From: Nitrospira sp.
Lineage (GTDB): Bacteria; Nitrospirota; Nitrospiria; Nitrospirales; Nitrospiraceae
DNA: 64,000 bases
Assembly: GCA_030692565.1 (NCBI GenBank)
Contig: JAUYAO010000058.1
Coordinates: 372,001 to 436,000, forward strand
Reading direction: 5' to 3'
Shown here piece after piece: positions 14,326-23,234 of the stretch. A program made the position numbers and the translations under genes. The number at the start of each line of letters is the position of its first letter. Position 1 is the first letter of the stretch. The notes under the pieces are model-generated. The model did not search any database. It was given only the letters and a program-made list of their open reading frames with translations, and was not told where the DNA came from.

Positions 14326-15421
14326 GTTCGCTAGTCTCCTTATTCATGAGGGGGACTTCGACTGTGATTGTCGTGCCTCTCCCCTGCTTGGAATCGATGT
14401 GTCCTTCGCCACCGACCAGTTTGGCCCTCTCAATAATACCTCGAATGCCAAAGTGATCCCATTTGTCCGGATCGCGCAACACGGCGTCCATATCGAAGCC
14501 GATGCCATTGTCTGAAATGGTCACCCGCAACATCTCCAGGTTGATCTCTAATTTGATCGAGACACGATCGGCCTTCGCATGTTTCTGGACGTTGCTCAAG
14601 GCTTCCTGAATAATCCGGAAGAGGAAGATCTTCGTTCGGGGAAACAAAATTTGTTCATCCCCGGTCACGGTGAATTGCGCTTTGATGCGGGCCTGAGTTT
14701 CGTAGGACTTGAGGTAGTTGGTCAGCGCGGGAATCAGCTCCATTTTGTCATAATGGAGTGGCCGCAAATTGAAGATGACTTGTCGGGCTTCCTGGATGGC
14801 GAGTTTCAGCTGGGCTTTGCTTTCCTTGATCGTGGCGAGGCTTGCTTTCGGGTTCTTGCGCACAAGTTGCTGGCACAAGTCGAGCTTGAAATTGACACCC
14901 GCAAGACTTTGGACGAGCCCATCGTGGATTTCGCAGGCGATGCGTGTCCGTTCTTCAGTGACCGCCGCGCCGGTTTCTTTGACATATAGCCGGTAGAGAG
15001 ACTGGTACTTATTCAGCGTGTTCTCGATTTCTGCAGTGGCACGGATGCGCGCACCGATGAGCTCCCACATGAACTTGGCGCTGGCTCCGCCGATGATGGT
15101 GACGCCCATCCGGTGAAAGTCCTGCAGGAATTGCCAGACTTCAGCATCGCCGGATACATCAATAACAAGGTCTACCCGCTCCATCGCTAAGAGTTTGCGA
15201 TAGTCACGCGTCACGGGAATCTGGAGTTGCTTTGCGAGAGTGACGCCGGGCGCCTGCGTGTTGACCTCGGCAATTCCCACGATTTGCACGAGCGGATCGT
15301 TCGCGAAAATCTCCATGAGCGCGGTTCCCCCACGCCCGGCGCCGATAATGGCGACATTGGTGGCGCCAACCTTCGACGACTTACTCCGGACTTTGGTGGA
15401 ACGGCGTTTCGTAGATGTCAT
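14312..15421 (-). CDS. Soluble histidine kinase with N-terminal Rossmann (dinucleotide-binding-like) domain
   Basis: 369 residues with no membrane helices. After a basic lead, residues about 20-135 form a Rossmann domain. NVAIIGAGRGG is a G-x-G-x-x-G loop, followed by IVGIAEVN with an acidic residue after strand 2 and then DLVIDVSGD. A NarX/DesK-type HisKA_3 core follows, with the phospho-acceptor His in RIACEIHDGLVQSLAG. The ATPase domain has FRIIQEALSNVQKHA, ISDNGIGFD and FGIRGI. The sensor domain looks like that of NAD(P)- or CoA-binding proteins, suggesting a cytoplasmic metabolite or redox sensor. It is paired with the overlapping NarL-type regulator. Confidence 0.9.
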   Translation of the reverse strand: MTSTKRRSTKVRSKSSKVGATNVAIIGAGRGGTALMEIFANDPLVQIVGIAEVNTQAPGVTLAKQLQIPVTRDYRKLLAMERVDLVIDVSGDAEVWQFLQDFHRMGVTIIGGASAKFMWELIGARIRATAEIENTLNKYQSLYRLYVKETGAAVTEERTRIACEIHDGLVQSLAGVNFKLDLCQQLVRKNPKASLATIKESKAQLKLAIQEARQVIFNLRPLHYDKMELIPALTNYLKSYETQARIKAQFTVTGDEQILFPRTKIFLFRIIQEALSNVQKHAKADRVSIKLEINLEMLRVTISDNGIGFDMDAVLRDPDKWDHFGIRGIIERAKLVGGEGHIDSKQGRGTTITVEVPLMNKETSEHGQD

Positions 15422-15532
15422 GGTTCTATGAACCAGTGTTGGTTGCCGGGGTACAAGTTGATTGCTGAGCTGAGAAATCGAAGGGAAGAGACGAAGGAGA
15501 GGAAGCAGAGCGAGGGGCTGAGGAGCCTGCCG

Positions 15533-15997
15533 TCACCGCTCTCGACGCTGCTGAGCCAGGGATTTGAGTTCGTCCATGAACTGATCAATGTCCTTGAACT
15601 CGCGGTAGACAGACGCGAACCGGACATAGGCAACCTGGTCGAGTTGGTGCAACTCCTTCATGACTTCTTCGCCGACGATCCGACTTTCAATTTCACTTTC
15701 GCCCATCTCCTGGATCCGCTTCTCGATGCGATCCGTGACGTCCTCGATCGTGGCCGTGCTGATGGGTCTTTTCTCGCAGGCTTTCTTGAGGCCGGACAAG
15801 ATTTTCGTGCGGTCGAACGACTCGCGCCGCCCGTCTTTCTTCACGACTACCGGGAGAATTTCTTCAACCCGCTCGTAGGTCGTATAGCGGCGTTTACAGC
15901 CGAGACACTCGCGGCGCCGTCGAATGACCTCGCCTTCCTTGGCCATACGCGAGTCCACCACCTTGTCTTCGAGCTCGTCGCAGAACGGACATTTCAC
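15533..15997 (-). CDS. nrdR: Transcriptional repressor NrdR
   Basis: 154 residues, the standard length, from a GTG start. The N-terminal zinc ribbon has CPFC and [15 protein letters not shown]. The ATP-cone domain follows ([21 protein letters not shown]). It senses ATP/dATP and represses ribonucleotide reductase genes. No nrd genes or NrdR boxes are evident in the window. It lies 30 bases downstream of glyA, in the same run as rplI. Confidence 0.97.
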   Translation of the reverse strand: MKCPFCDELEDKVVDSRMAKEGEVIRRRRECLGCKRRYTTYERVEEILPVVVKKDGRRESFDRTKILSGLKKACEKRPISTATIEDVTDRIEKRIQEMGESEIESRIVGEEVMKELHQLDQVAYVRFASVYREFKDIDQFMDELKSLAQQRRER

Positions 15998-16027
15998 TGG
16001 TGGCGACCCTGCCCTTATGCCTGTGGG

Positions 16028-17290
16028 CTAGTAGGAGTGAAAAATAGGGAAGCGGTTGCACAACGCCTTCGCTTGAGCACGGACCTCTTCCAGGACGGTG
16101 GCATCGTGGCGGTGCTGTAGGACGCGGTCGATGAGGGCCACGATTTCTTTCATGTCTGCCTCTCGCATGCCGCGCGTGGAGACAATCGGCGTGCCAAGCC
16201 GGATGCCACTGGCCACGGACGGGGGCTTTTCGTCATAAGGAACGGCATTTTTATTGACGATGATTCCTGCGGCGTCTAACGCGGCATCGGCCTCTTTCCC
16301 AGTAATGCCCTTGTTGGTGAGGTTTACCAGGAACAGATGGGTGTCGGTTCCGCCGGAGACAATCTTGTAGCCGCGATCGACGAGCCCCTGTGCAAGGGCA
16401 CGGGCGTTCGCGACCACCTGCTGCTGATATTTTTTAAAGGAGGGCGACAAGGCCTCTTTGAAGGCCACGGCTTTGGCCGCGATCACATGCATCAAAGGTC
16501 CACCCTGAAGTCCCGGGAAGATAATCTTATCGACGGCCTTGGCGTGCTCGGCTTTGCACATTACGATGCCGGCACGGGGACCACGGAGAGTCTTGTGGGT
16601 GGTCGTCGTGACGAAGTCGGCGAAGGGGACCGGGCTGGGATGGAGCCCCGCGGCGATCAGTCCGGCGATATGGGCGATATCCACCATAAGATAGGCACCG
16701 ACTGATTTGGCGATCTGTTGGAAACGGGGAAAGTCGAGAACGCGCGCATACGCACTCGCACCGACGACGAGCATTCGTGGGCGGCATTCTTCCGCCAGTT
16801 TTTGCACGGCATCGTAGTCGATCGTCTCAGTCTGTCGATCCACTCCGTACGCGAAGGCCTTGAAGATCATCCCCGAGAAACTTACTTTACTGCCGTGAGT
16901 CAGGTGGCCGCCATGGGCGAGGTCCATTCCGAGAATAGTGTCGCCAGGCTTGAGGACGGAGAGATAAGCCGCCATGTTTGCGGACGAACCGGAGTGTGGC
17001 TGAACGTTGACATGGTCTGCACCGAAGAGCTCTTTGGCACGCTGAATCGCCAGTGCTTCGACGGTGTCGACATGCTCGCATCCGCCGTAGTAGCGCTTGC
17101 CGGGATAACCCTCAGCGTACTTATTGGTCATCAAGCTACCTTGGGCAGCCAAGACAGCGGGGCTGGCAAAGTTCTCAGACGCGATCAACAAGAGTTTGTC
17201 ACGTTGACGGGTCTCTTCCGCTTCAATTGCGGCGTAGACATCCAGATCAGTTGATTTGAGAGCGTCTAGTGACCCGATCGCGTCGCGCAT
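16028..17290 (-). CDS. glyA: Serine hydroxymethyltransferase
   Basis: 420 residues, a PLP enzyme making glycine and methylene-THF from serine. The PLP lysine is in the conserved [15 protein letters not shown]. Other landmarks are [42 protein letters not shown] (here [13 protein letters not shown]) and GIRLGTP. The ATG at 17290 is used. A GTG one codon upstream is also in frame. GGAGGGG lies just ahead. It sits between rplI and nrdR, consistent with a growth-linked operon. Confidence 0.98.
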   Translation of the reverse strand: MRDAIGSLDALKSTDLDVYAAIEAEETRQRDKLLLIASENFASPAVLAAQGSLMTNKYAEGYPGKRYYGGCEHVDTVEALAIQRAKELFGADHVNVQPHSGSSANMAAYLSVLKPGDTILGMDLAHGGHLTHGSKVSFSGMIFKAFAYGVDRQTETIDYDAVQKLAEECRPRMLVVGASAYARVLDFPRFQQIAKSVGAYLMVDIAHIAGLIAAGLHPSPVPFADFVTTTTHKTLRGPRAGIVMCKAEHAKAVDKIIFPGLQGGPLMHVIAAKAVAFKEALSPSFKKYQQQVVANARALAQGLVDRGYKIVSGGTDTHLFLVNLTNKGITGKEADAALDAAGIIVNKNAVPYDEKPPSVASGIRLGTPIVSTRGMREADMKEIVALIDRVLQHRHDATVLEEVRAQAKALCNRFPIFHSY

Positions 17291-17313
17291 CACCCCTCCA
17301 CGGTGTATCCCCG

Positions 17314-17784
17314 TTATGCTTCAGCAGCGGCTTCCTGTTCTTGCTTCTTGACCACACGGACGGTCACGGTGGCGGTTACTTCTCGTGGCATCTTGATCGG
17401 GACCGTGACGGTACCCAGTTCCTTAATAGGCTGGGCCAGCTGGATCTTGCGCCGATCAATAGTAAACCCTTGTGCCGCCAAGGCTTCGGCTAAGTCTTTG
17501 GATGTCACAGACCCGAACATCTTGTCGTCTTTTCCGACCTGTGCCTCAATGGTGAGGGTGACAGCAGAAACATTCTTGGCATGCACTTCAATTTCGAGCT
17601 TCTCTTTTTTCGCCTTCTCCGCTGCGACACGCTTCACGTGCTCGAATGCCTTGATACTGCGGCTGTTGGCCAAAACCGCTTTTTTGCGAGGCAACAGGAA
17701 GTTTCGGGCAAATCCGTCCCGAACATCGAGCAGATCGCCGAGATGGCCGACCCCATCCATCGTTTCTTGTAAAATGACTTTCAT
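17314..17784 (-). CDS. rplI: 50S ribosomal protein bL9
   Basis: 156 residues. The N-terminal domain [19 protein letters not shown] with [14 protein letters not shown] is diagnostic. A long linker helix and the C-terminal lobe ([12 protein letters not shown] and IDRRKI) follow. It is the first gene of the minus-strand run towards glyA, 20 bases apart. rpsF/rpsR, its usual neighbours, are not upstream here: a plus-strand gene lies there instead. Confidence 0.98.
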   Translation of the reverse strand: MKVILQETMDGVGHLGDLLDVRDGFARNFLLPRKKAVLANSRSIKAFEHVKRVAAEKAKKEKLEIEVHAKNVSAVTLTIEAQVGKDDKMFGSVTSKDLAEALAAQGFTIDRRKIQLAQPIKELGTVTVPIKMPREVTATVTVRVVKKQEQEAAAEA

Positions 17785-17942
17785 AGCCCTAACTCCTTCT
17801 GTTGGAAAGGAAGTGAGGATACGGGGGATCAGGTTGAAAAGTCAATTCTCTAATCCTTTTTCGGGTTGTGTTGGCGGCCTGGACAGGTGCCGAGGGGCCC
17901 CTATATCATGGCCCACCGGTCGAAGAGGGTGAGAGGAGCGAG

Positions 17943-19403
17943 ATGCAGTTAACAGCCAGAGCCTGTTTGGAAATGTGCGCCGCAAGCCTGGATCAAGAAG
18001 TCCTGCAAGCGAACGACGCCGGACTGGATATTCCTATTGTGGTGACCAGGGGACGGCTGGTTCATACAGTGGGAGGCCTCCACGTGTATGAATTCACCCT
18101 CGCGGCCGGATGTCTCCTGCCAATCGATCTTCCCCTGTCCATTGTTCCTGGAGACGAAATTGAAGCCACTGAGGGGGTGGTGCTGAGTTGTCAGGGTAAT
18201 GTGGTGCTGGTGCAAGCGGTGGATGCCATTGGAACCTCAGTTCCTTCCGCGACGCTCATTCCGGACCGCGCCGGGCATCTTGGTACCATCGCGACGCGGC
18301 TGCGAGACATGATCAGCCAGGCGGATGCGTACAATCTCGGCCCGTCGGAGCGCCTGGTGCCGCTCTTGGTGTCGTCAGGTGATCCAAGCCAAGCCGCCCT
18401 CGGTTCTTCGGCGATCTTGACCACGGTATGGCTCGAAGATCAGGCCTTGCGTCGTCAGAAGATCGCCACGCTCGTGCTTGAGCTGATTCGCGCGAACAAA
18501 CGGATTTTACTCATCGGTCCGGATCATCGCTCGTCTGATGAGATGGTCGGGACGATCGCGAAAGCCATGAAAGCCAGCGGATTGACCTACAAGACGTGGA
18601 TCAGTCGTTACGAGATGAGCATCGTCTCTCAAACGAGCGGAATTTCCATCCATGAACTCGGGTTTGAGGCGCAGATGCATCAGTTTTATGCCAAGTCCAG
18701 GGCAGATAAAGCCTCGCTTCGGCGAAAGTATGACCGGTTTCGCGAACTGACTCCCCTGCTGGCCTACAAAGGGCAGAAACAGAAGGATCTGGATGAAGTC
18801 CGTTTGCTGGAGTGGCGACTGTTGACCCAGTTGAGCGAGTTTCAGGGGAAGATCAAGGATGTCACGGCAATTCTGACGGAATACGAAAATCTCCCCCTCT
18901 GGCGCCGGATCGGCATGCAGACCGTTGGAAAGAACGTCGAATCGCTCCAGCAATATCGGGTGCTCTACGAGCAGCAGATCGGTGAACTGACCAAGGAGCT
19001 GGAGATCGCCAAGGTCCGTATCGACGAATTGGTTCCTGAAGCGGCCGTTCCGAAAGATTTGCGACCGGAATTTGATGACCTCAAAGAGGCCATCACGAAA
19101 TTGGGCGGGACGAAGAAAATTCGCGAACTATTGGCGGCAGAAGAAAATACCAACCGACAAGCCTTTATCCAGAATCGTCGCCTGGTGATCTCCACGCCGG
19201 CGCGGATTGCCAGTGATCCGCTGTTTGCGCGCGTGCGGTTCGATGTGCTCATCGTCGAGGACGCGCCGCAAATCGATTCCACGATGTTGCTGGCGGCGGC
19301 GGGGTTGGTGCGTGAGCGCATTGTGCTAAGTGGGGATCCTCGCGATCTTGCCGCAGGAGAAGGCTGGGCAATCCCCGGGATCGAATCCCCGGCGGTCGTT
19401 TAA
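17943..19403 (+). CDS. Coiled-coil protein with degenerate superfamily 1 helicase-like core
   Basis: About 486 residues from the ATG at 17943 (GAGAGG upstream). Residues about 25-105 look like a beta-barrel. A helicase-like scaffold follows: ANKRILLIGPDHRSSDE resembles the strand after motif I. RLVISTPARIASDPLF, FDVLIVEDAPQ and RIVLSGDPRDLAA resemble motifs Ic, II (DEAQ-like) and III of DNA2/Upf1-type enzymes. A long coiled coil (about 245-400) is inserted between. No G-x-x-G-x-G-K-S/T loop is visible and the protein stops after motif III. It is probably a non-enzymatic relative. The role is unknown. Confidence 0.65.
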   Translation: MQLTARACLEMCAASLDQEVLQANDAGLDIPIVVTRGRLVHTVGGLHVYEFTLAAGCLLPIDLPLSIVPGDEIEATEGVVLSCQGNVVLVQAVDAIGTSVPSATLIPDRAGHLGTIATRLRDMISQADAYNLGPSERLVPLLVSSGDPSQAALGSSAILTTVWLEDQALRRQKIATLVLELIRANKRILLIGPDHRSSDEMVGTIAKAMKASGLTYKTWISRYEMSIVSQTSGISIHELGFEAQMHQFYAKSRADKASLRRKYDRFRELTPLLAYKGQKQKDLDEVRLLEWRLLTQLSEFQGKIKDVTAILTEYENLPLWRRIGMQTVGKNVESLQQYRVLYEQQIGELTKELEIAKVRIDELVPEAAVPKDLRPEFDDLKEAITKLGGTKKIRELLAAEENTNRQAFIQNRRLVISTPARIASDPLFARVRFDVLIVEDAPQIDSTMLLAAAGLVRERIVLSGDPRDLAAGEGWAIPGIESPAVV

Positions 19404-19421
19404 GGCTGCGCACATAGTTGC

Positions 19422-19451
19422 TTGACGCCGGTAGCGTGAATTCAGGATAAT
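19422..19451 (+). promoter_or_regulatory. Promoter of the tRNA-Leu gene
   Basis: TTGACG (19422-19427), an 18-base spacer, GATAAT (19446-19451). Initiation would fall about 12 bases ahead of the mature tRNA. Confidence 0.7.
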
Positions 19452-19470
19452 CCCCCCCTCGACCCTTCTT

Positions 19471-19556
19471 GCCGAAGTGGTGGAATGGCAGACACACTGG
19501 TTTCAGGTACCAGCGACCGCAAGGTCATGCGGGTTCAACTCCCGCCTTCGGCACCA
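19471..19556 (+). tRNA. tRNA-Leu (anticodon CAG)
   Basis: An 86-base class II tRNA. The acceptor stem GCCGAAG pairs with CTTCGGC. The anticodon stem CTGGT/ACCAG encloses loop TTCAGGT (anticodon CAG, reading CUG). A short variable arm and the GGTTCAACTCC T-arm follow. CCA is encoded at 19554-19556. Its own promoter lies just upstream. I see no clear terminator in the following 120 bases and no integrated element at its 3' end. Confidence 0.96.
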
Positions 19557-19678
19557 CTCCTCGTTGGTTGAGAGTTCTAGCCATCCACATCATTTCTTTT
19601 TCCCGCGCGCGTAGTGTTTTTCGTCGTCCACGCTATTTGTGGGATGAAGAGCACGCACGATGTATCTAAGGGAATTCG

Positions 19679-20602
19679 CTAGTTGGAGCGGTCGGCGAGC
19701 ATACGATTTGAGACGAGCCTCATCAGGCGGCTGTGTAGCGCGGTGAGATCGTCGAGCAATTCAATTTCGGTTTTGCGAAGGAGATGCTCGATGGCGCGGG
19801 CCCCCTGGCCTCCGACGGCCACCGGCCAGCGGCTGGCGAGCCGCTCAAGATCTTTGAGTTGCTGCATTGCCGCGCCGTTAGATCGTGCCTCGGTAAGGGA
19901 GAGAAGCACGAGATCGGGTGTGATCCGCTCACAGAAATCTATGAGTTCAGAAGTAGGGAGATTGGGACCGAGGTAATAAACGTGGCAGCCTCTGGTCGCT
20001 GCGATATAGGCCACGGCTTGGGCGCCGATCTCATGTGTTTCGCCTTCAGGGCAGGCGATGAGGATGCGCGGGCCGAATTCGTTCACGGGCAGTTGATTCA
20101 TGACCGAAAATAATTTCTGCTGAACCAGTTTCGTCACATAATGTTCGACGGCGATATTGACGTGACCTGCGTGCCACAGTTCGCCGATGCGTTGCTGGAG
20201 CGGGAGTAGAATGCGCTGAAGCGCTTCTTCAAATGGAATGACCGCCACCGCCCCGTTGAGTTTGCGCTCAAATGCCGCCTTATCGAGCGGGTCAAGCGAT
20301 CCAATCAAATCATCCAACAGTCGGTCGTGAGGTTTCTGCTCCTCGGGAGAAATCGGTTTCGCGAGACGCATGCGTGCGACAAGCGCATCGTGTCCCTCCG
20401 TTGCCAGTCCGCCGATCGTTGCGCCCTGCTCCATCTGAGCCTTCACAAAGCGGAGTAGCGCCACCTCCTCGTCGCTGTATTCCCGATAGCGATTGGAGCT
20501 CCGTGAAGGTTTGACAAGCCCGTAGCGCCTCTCCCAGACGCGAATGACATCCTTCGAGAGGCCTGTCAGTTTCGCAACCCTATGAATTCTATGGACATTC
20601 AT
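19679..20602 (-). CDS. carH: MerR-family B12-dependent photoreceptor repressor (CarH/LitR type)
   Basis: 307 residues. The MerR winged helix (RVWERRYGLVKPSRSSNRYR) occupies residues 1-75. A helical cobalamin-cap domain follows, with W143-H144 and E153-H154 in WHAGHVNIAVEHY, the W-x9-EH signature of AdoCbl photoreceptors. The B12 Rossmann domain carries E188-T-H190-x-x-G193, where H190 would be the lower axial ligand. In known CarH proteins, AdoCbl-bound tetramers repress in the dark. Light cleaves the Co-C bond, and a histidine in the position of H144 then caps cobalt and the tetramer falls apart. The promoter places the start only about 6 bases before the ATG, so translation is nearly leaderless. 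It probably controls itself and the plus-strand cluster. Confidence 0.93.
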   Translation of the reverse strand: MNVHRIHRVAKLTGLSKDVIRVWERRYGLVKPSRSSNRYREYSDEEVALLRFVKAQMEQGATIGGLATEGHDALVARMRLAKPISPEEQKPHDRLLDDLIGSLDPLDKAAFERKLNGAVAVIPFEEALQRILLPLQQRIGELWHAGHVNIAVEHYVTKLVQQKLFSVMNQLPVNEFGPRILIACPEGETHEIGAQAVAYIAATRGCHVYYLGPNLPTSELIDFCERITPDLVLLSLTEARSNGAAMQQLKDLERLASRWPVAVGGQGARAIEHLLRKTEIELLDDLTALHSRLMRLVSNRMLADRSN

Positions 20603-20614
20603 TTTTATGGAGGA

Positions 20615-20691
20615 ATTGTACTATATCGTCCAATGTTTGTCAAATATTTAACGTTAAAACACTTGACACATTGGACAATATGGTTTATACA
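20615..20691. promoter_or_regulatory. Divergent promoter pair with shared CarH-type operator
   Basis: Plus strand: TTGACA 20663-20668, 17-base spacer, TATACA 20686-20691. Minus strand: TTGACA (20643 down to 20638), 17-base spacer, TACAAT (20620 down to 20615). Both promoters carry CATTGGAC inside the spacer right after the -35 box, in the same orientation relative to each promoter. A further ATTAGACA copy follows the plus-strand -10. T-n-n-ACA elements of the kind bound by CarH recur at 20663, 20672, 20686 and 20693. A repressor bound here would cover both promoters. Confidence 0.8.
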
Positions 20692-20739
20692 TTAGACATA
20701 GTTGATACAAACATTGAACAGCAACCTACGGAGATGACC

Positions 20740-21039
20740 ATGGCAACAGCGACAGTAGCGGGAGTTAGAGCGGATCGGCTGGAAACGCGAGAAGTGTTCT
20801 CTGCGGCCAAGTATGGATCAACGTGCAGCAGATGTGGCGGGCTCATGGTGAGTGACTTCTGCATGGATCTATTGAACAGCACCGGTGAACTGGAGTTTGC
20901 CGCGAAGCGTTGCGTGCAATGCGGCGAAGTTGTCGATCCGGTCATTGAGCGCAATCGTCACCTTCGGCAGGACGCCATGACGGTTCGATGTGTCGCGAGG
21001 CCGGTTGCAAACCACTACGAGACGAAAGGTCAATACTAG
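20740..21039 (+). CDS. Small zinc-ribbon protein, first gene of the light-responsive train
   Basis: About 99 residues. The ATG at 20740 has GGAG six bases ahead. The longer open frame (from 20671) is rejected because it would start inside the promoter. Two cysteine pairs, CSRCGGLMV and CVQCGEVVDPVI, about 28 residues apart, predict one zinc-binding ribbon. The remainder is polar. It has a clear paralog at 24842-25168. It is the first product of the CarH-controlled promoter. Function unknown; adaptor or regulatory roles are possible. Confidence 0.8.
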   Translation: MATATVAGVRADRLETREVFSAAKYGSTCSRCGGLMVSDFCMDLLNSTGELEFAAKRCVQCGEVVDPVIERNRHLRQDAMTVRCVARPVANHYETKGQY

Positions 21040-21093
21040 CTGGTTGTGCGAACCAGGGGCGTTGCTGGTGTTTCCAAACCAAGGAGGTTTCTC

Positions 21094-22062
21094 ATGCGGA
21101 GTCAAACGGTTCTTCAGGTCGGATTGGGAGTGGCATTAGTGGCGGGGACCATATCCATGGCGGCGGCGGAATCGCCTACCGGCGACAAGGATATGGTGTC
21201 GATCCCGAGAGGCGAGTTCACCATGGGGAGTCATGAACATTCCGATGAAGCGGCGCATCAAGTCGTCCTCGATGCCTACCTCATCGACAAGTACGAAGCA
21301 TCGAATGCGCGGTACAAGGATTTTATGAAAGGGACCGGCCATCCAGCACCGGCTTACTGGGACGATCCCCGGCTCAGCAAAGCTAATCAGCCGGTCGTCG
21401 GCGTAAGCTGGACCGACGCGGAGGCGTTCTGCAAGTGGGACGGGAAGCGTCTGCCGACCGAAGCCGAATGGGAGCGGGCTGCCAAGGGGCCGACAGGCGA
21501 TAACCATTATCCCTGGGGCCACAAGCTCGATCCGAAGAAAGCCAACTATGGACAGAATGTGGGTCGCACGATGCCGGTCGATTCCTACCCGGAAGGCGTG
21601 AGCGGATTCGGGGTCTACAACATGGCCGGCAATGTATTCGAGTGGGTGAATGACTGGTATGACCCGAAGTCCTATAAGGACAGCCAGGCACTGAATCCCA
21701 AAGGGCCGGACAAAGGCTACAACTTCGCTAACCAGGGTGCGGTCAGAGTGCTGCGCGGCGGTTCCTGGCTTGCTCCCGAAACGTCTCTGCATACGAGCCA
21801 CCGATTCTGGAATCAACCGGAGAACAATTCCTATGGCGTGGGGCTTGGATTTCGTTGCGCCAAGTCGGCTCAGACGGTTTCCGACGAAGCCGTGCAGGCC
21901 GGTCGCGATGCTTTCATTCAAGCGTTAGTCGCGATGGGCGCGGAGAAGAATGCCGATGCGATGGCCTCCATCGAGAAGGCGCTGGCTTCAGAACCGGGCA
22001 ACAAGGAGTACCTGGCTAGCCGTGATCTGATCAAGAAGAGCATGGGCATGAAGAAGAAGTAA
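21094..22062 (+). CDS. Secreted SUMF1-fold protein with C-terminal helical repeat
   Basis: 322 residues starting after AAGGAGG. The signal peptide ends near SMAAA-E. The SUMF1 domain has MVSIPRGEFTMGS, LIDKYEASNARYKDFM, GKRLPTEAEWERAAKG, YPWGHK, AGNVFEWVNDWY and LRGGSW. The region where FGE has its catalytic cysteines reads RGGSWLAPETSLHTSHRFW, so formylglycine chemistry is not expected. After the final GFRCAK comes a 60-residue helical segment (MGAEKNADAMASIEKALASE) resembling one TPR hairpin. It is closely related to the next gene and likely arose by duplication. Periplasmic; substrate unknown. Confidence 0.85.
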   Translation: MRSQTVLQVGLGVALVAGTISMAAAESPTGDKDMVSIPRGEFTMGSHEHSDEAAHQVVLDAYLIDKYEASNARYKDFMKGTGHPAPAYWDDPRLSKANQPVVGVSWTDAEAFCKWDGKRLPTEAEWERAAKGPTGDNHYPWGHKLDPKKANYGQNVGRTMPVDSYPEGVSGFGVYNMAGNVFEWVNDWYDPKSYKDSQALNPKGPDKGYNFANQGAVRVLRGGSWLAPETSLHTSHRFWNQPENNSYGVGLGFRCAKSAQTVSDEAVQAGRDAFIQALVAMGAEKNADAMASIEKALASEPGNKEYLASRDLIKKSMGMKKK

Positions 22063-22077
22063 CCACATCGACTGATA

Positions 22078-22100
22078 GGGGGGCGGCGTTGCCGCCCCCC
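22078..22100 (+). terminator. Intercistronic GC hairpin
   Basis: GGGGGGCGGC (22078-22087), a GTT loop, and its perfect complement (22091-22100), with no U-run. It sits between two SUMF1-fold genes, 15 bases after the first stop. It may stabilise or partially terminate the mRNA to set relative dosage. Confidence 0.55.
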
Positions 22101-22130
22101 TGGCACCGAGCGTCACGCGGGAGGTTAATG

Positions 22131-23183
22131 ATGAATCTTTCCAGCACCATGACGGTAGCACTGTTTCTCACGGGGGCGTTGATGCCCATCGGCGGAAGTG
22201 CGGCGGGAGAGTCGTTGATTCCCCAGGATATGGTGTACGTCGCGCACGGGCCATCTGTCATGGGCATTGATAAAGAAGTGCCTGCGTCCAAGAAGTCCAC
22301 TGCCTATGAGCGACGAATGAACCGGCCCTGGTCCGCCGATGCTTTGAACGATGAGGGGCCGGCCCACATGGTGTTCCTGGATTCGTATCTGATCGACAAG
22401 TATGAGGTGTCCAATAAGCAGTTTGGCGACTTCATGCGGGCGAAAGGCCATCCGGCACCGGCCTACTGGGACGATCCCCGCTTAAACAAACCCGAGCAGC
22501 CGGTCGCAGGAGTGAATTGGGAGGATGCCAAGGCGTTCTGTGAATATCGTGGAAAACGTCTTCCGACCGAGGCGGAATGGGAAAAAGCCGCTCGCGGACC
22601 CAAAGCCAATCTGTATCCCTGGGGGAATGAATTCGATCCGGCGAAAGCGAACTACGGCAAGAATCACGATGCCACGATGCCGGTGGATTCCTATCCGGAG
22701 AGCGTGAGCTACTACGGTGTGTACAATATGGCCGGGAATGTTTTTGAGTGGGTCGCCGACTGGTATGACCCCCGCTATTACGGCCGGCTCGAAACAATGG
22801 TGAATCCGACCGGTCCGGCCAAACCTATCTGGATGGGCGGGACAGGCACGTATGTGGATCGGTTGACGGTCGGAGAGAAGCGAGTCATTCGCGGTGGATC
22901 GTGGATCGCACCGGAGGGCACGGTCAAGGCCACCCACCGGTTCTGGAATCACCCGCTCAATAACAGCTATGGCGTGGGCCTGGGGTTCCGCTGTGCCAAG
23001 ACCGCCCCGCCGGAAATCGAGCAGCAGATCAGGGACGCGTACATCACCGCACTTGTCGAGATGGGGCGCGAGCGGTTTTCGGACGCTCAGCAGGCCGTGG
23101 CGCGCGGCTTGGCGATTGATCCGAAGAATGTCGAATTGTTGGAACTCAGCCCGTTGATCGAGTACTCGATGAAGAAGTCCTAA
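22131..23183 (+). CDS. Secreted SUMF1-fold protein, paralog of the preceding gene
   Basis: About 350 residues. Two adjacent ATGs (22128 and 22131) follow GGGAGGT; the second has better spacing. It has a signal peptide and then MVYVAHGPSVMGIDKE, LIDKYEVSNKQFGDFM, GKRLPTEAEWEKAARG, NLYPWGNE, GNVFEWVADWY and IRGGSWIAPEGTVKATH, ending at GLGFRCAK. There is no catalytic cysteine pair. An insertion of about 20 residues follows the first motif compared with its neighbour. The C-terminal 50 residues again form a TPR-like helical pair. The shared GHPAPAYWDDPRL block shows it is a duplicate of the 21094 gene. Confidence 0.85.
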   Translation: MNLSSTMTVALFLTGALMPIGGSAAGESLIPQDMVYVAHGPSVMGIDKEVPASKKSTAYERRMNRPWSADALNDEGPAHMVFLDSYLIDKYEVSNKQFGDFMRAKGHPAPAYWDDPRLNKPEQPVAGVNWEDAKAFCEYRGKRLPTEAEWEKAARGPKANLYPWGNEFDPAKANYGKNHDATMPVDSYPESVSYYGVYNMAGNVFEWVADWYDPRYYGRLETMVNPTGPAKPIWMGGTGTYVDRLTVGEKRVIRGGSWIAPEGTVKATHRFWNHPLNNSYGVGLGFRCAKTAPPEIEQQIRDAYITALVEMGRERFSDAQQAVARGLAIDPKNVELLELSPLIEYSMKKS

Positions 23184-23234
23184 ATGAATCGGCACCGTCC
23201 GTCGTGGCGGTGGGATCGAGACGGAGGCGTAGAC

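Noticed and set aside
15227..16120. 297-codon plus-strand frame opposite nrdR and the kinase
   Set aside because: It is antisense to two clearly recognised genes and its product matches nothing; a GC-rich shadow frame.
19469..19669. 66-codon frame across the tRNA gene
   Set aside because: It runs through the whole tRNA-Leu and has no ribosome site or protein-like composition after it.
19557..19678. Attachment site or integrated element downstream of tRNA-Leu
   Set aside because: No repeat of the tRNA 3' end is seen nearby and the next gene is the carH-like regulator.
20671..20739. Upstream start of the zinc-ribbon gene at 20671
   Set aside because: It lies inside the promoter (between the -35 and -10 boxes), and the ATG at 20740 has a proper ribosome site.
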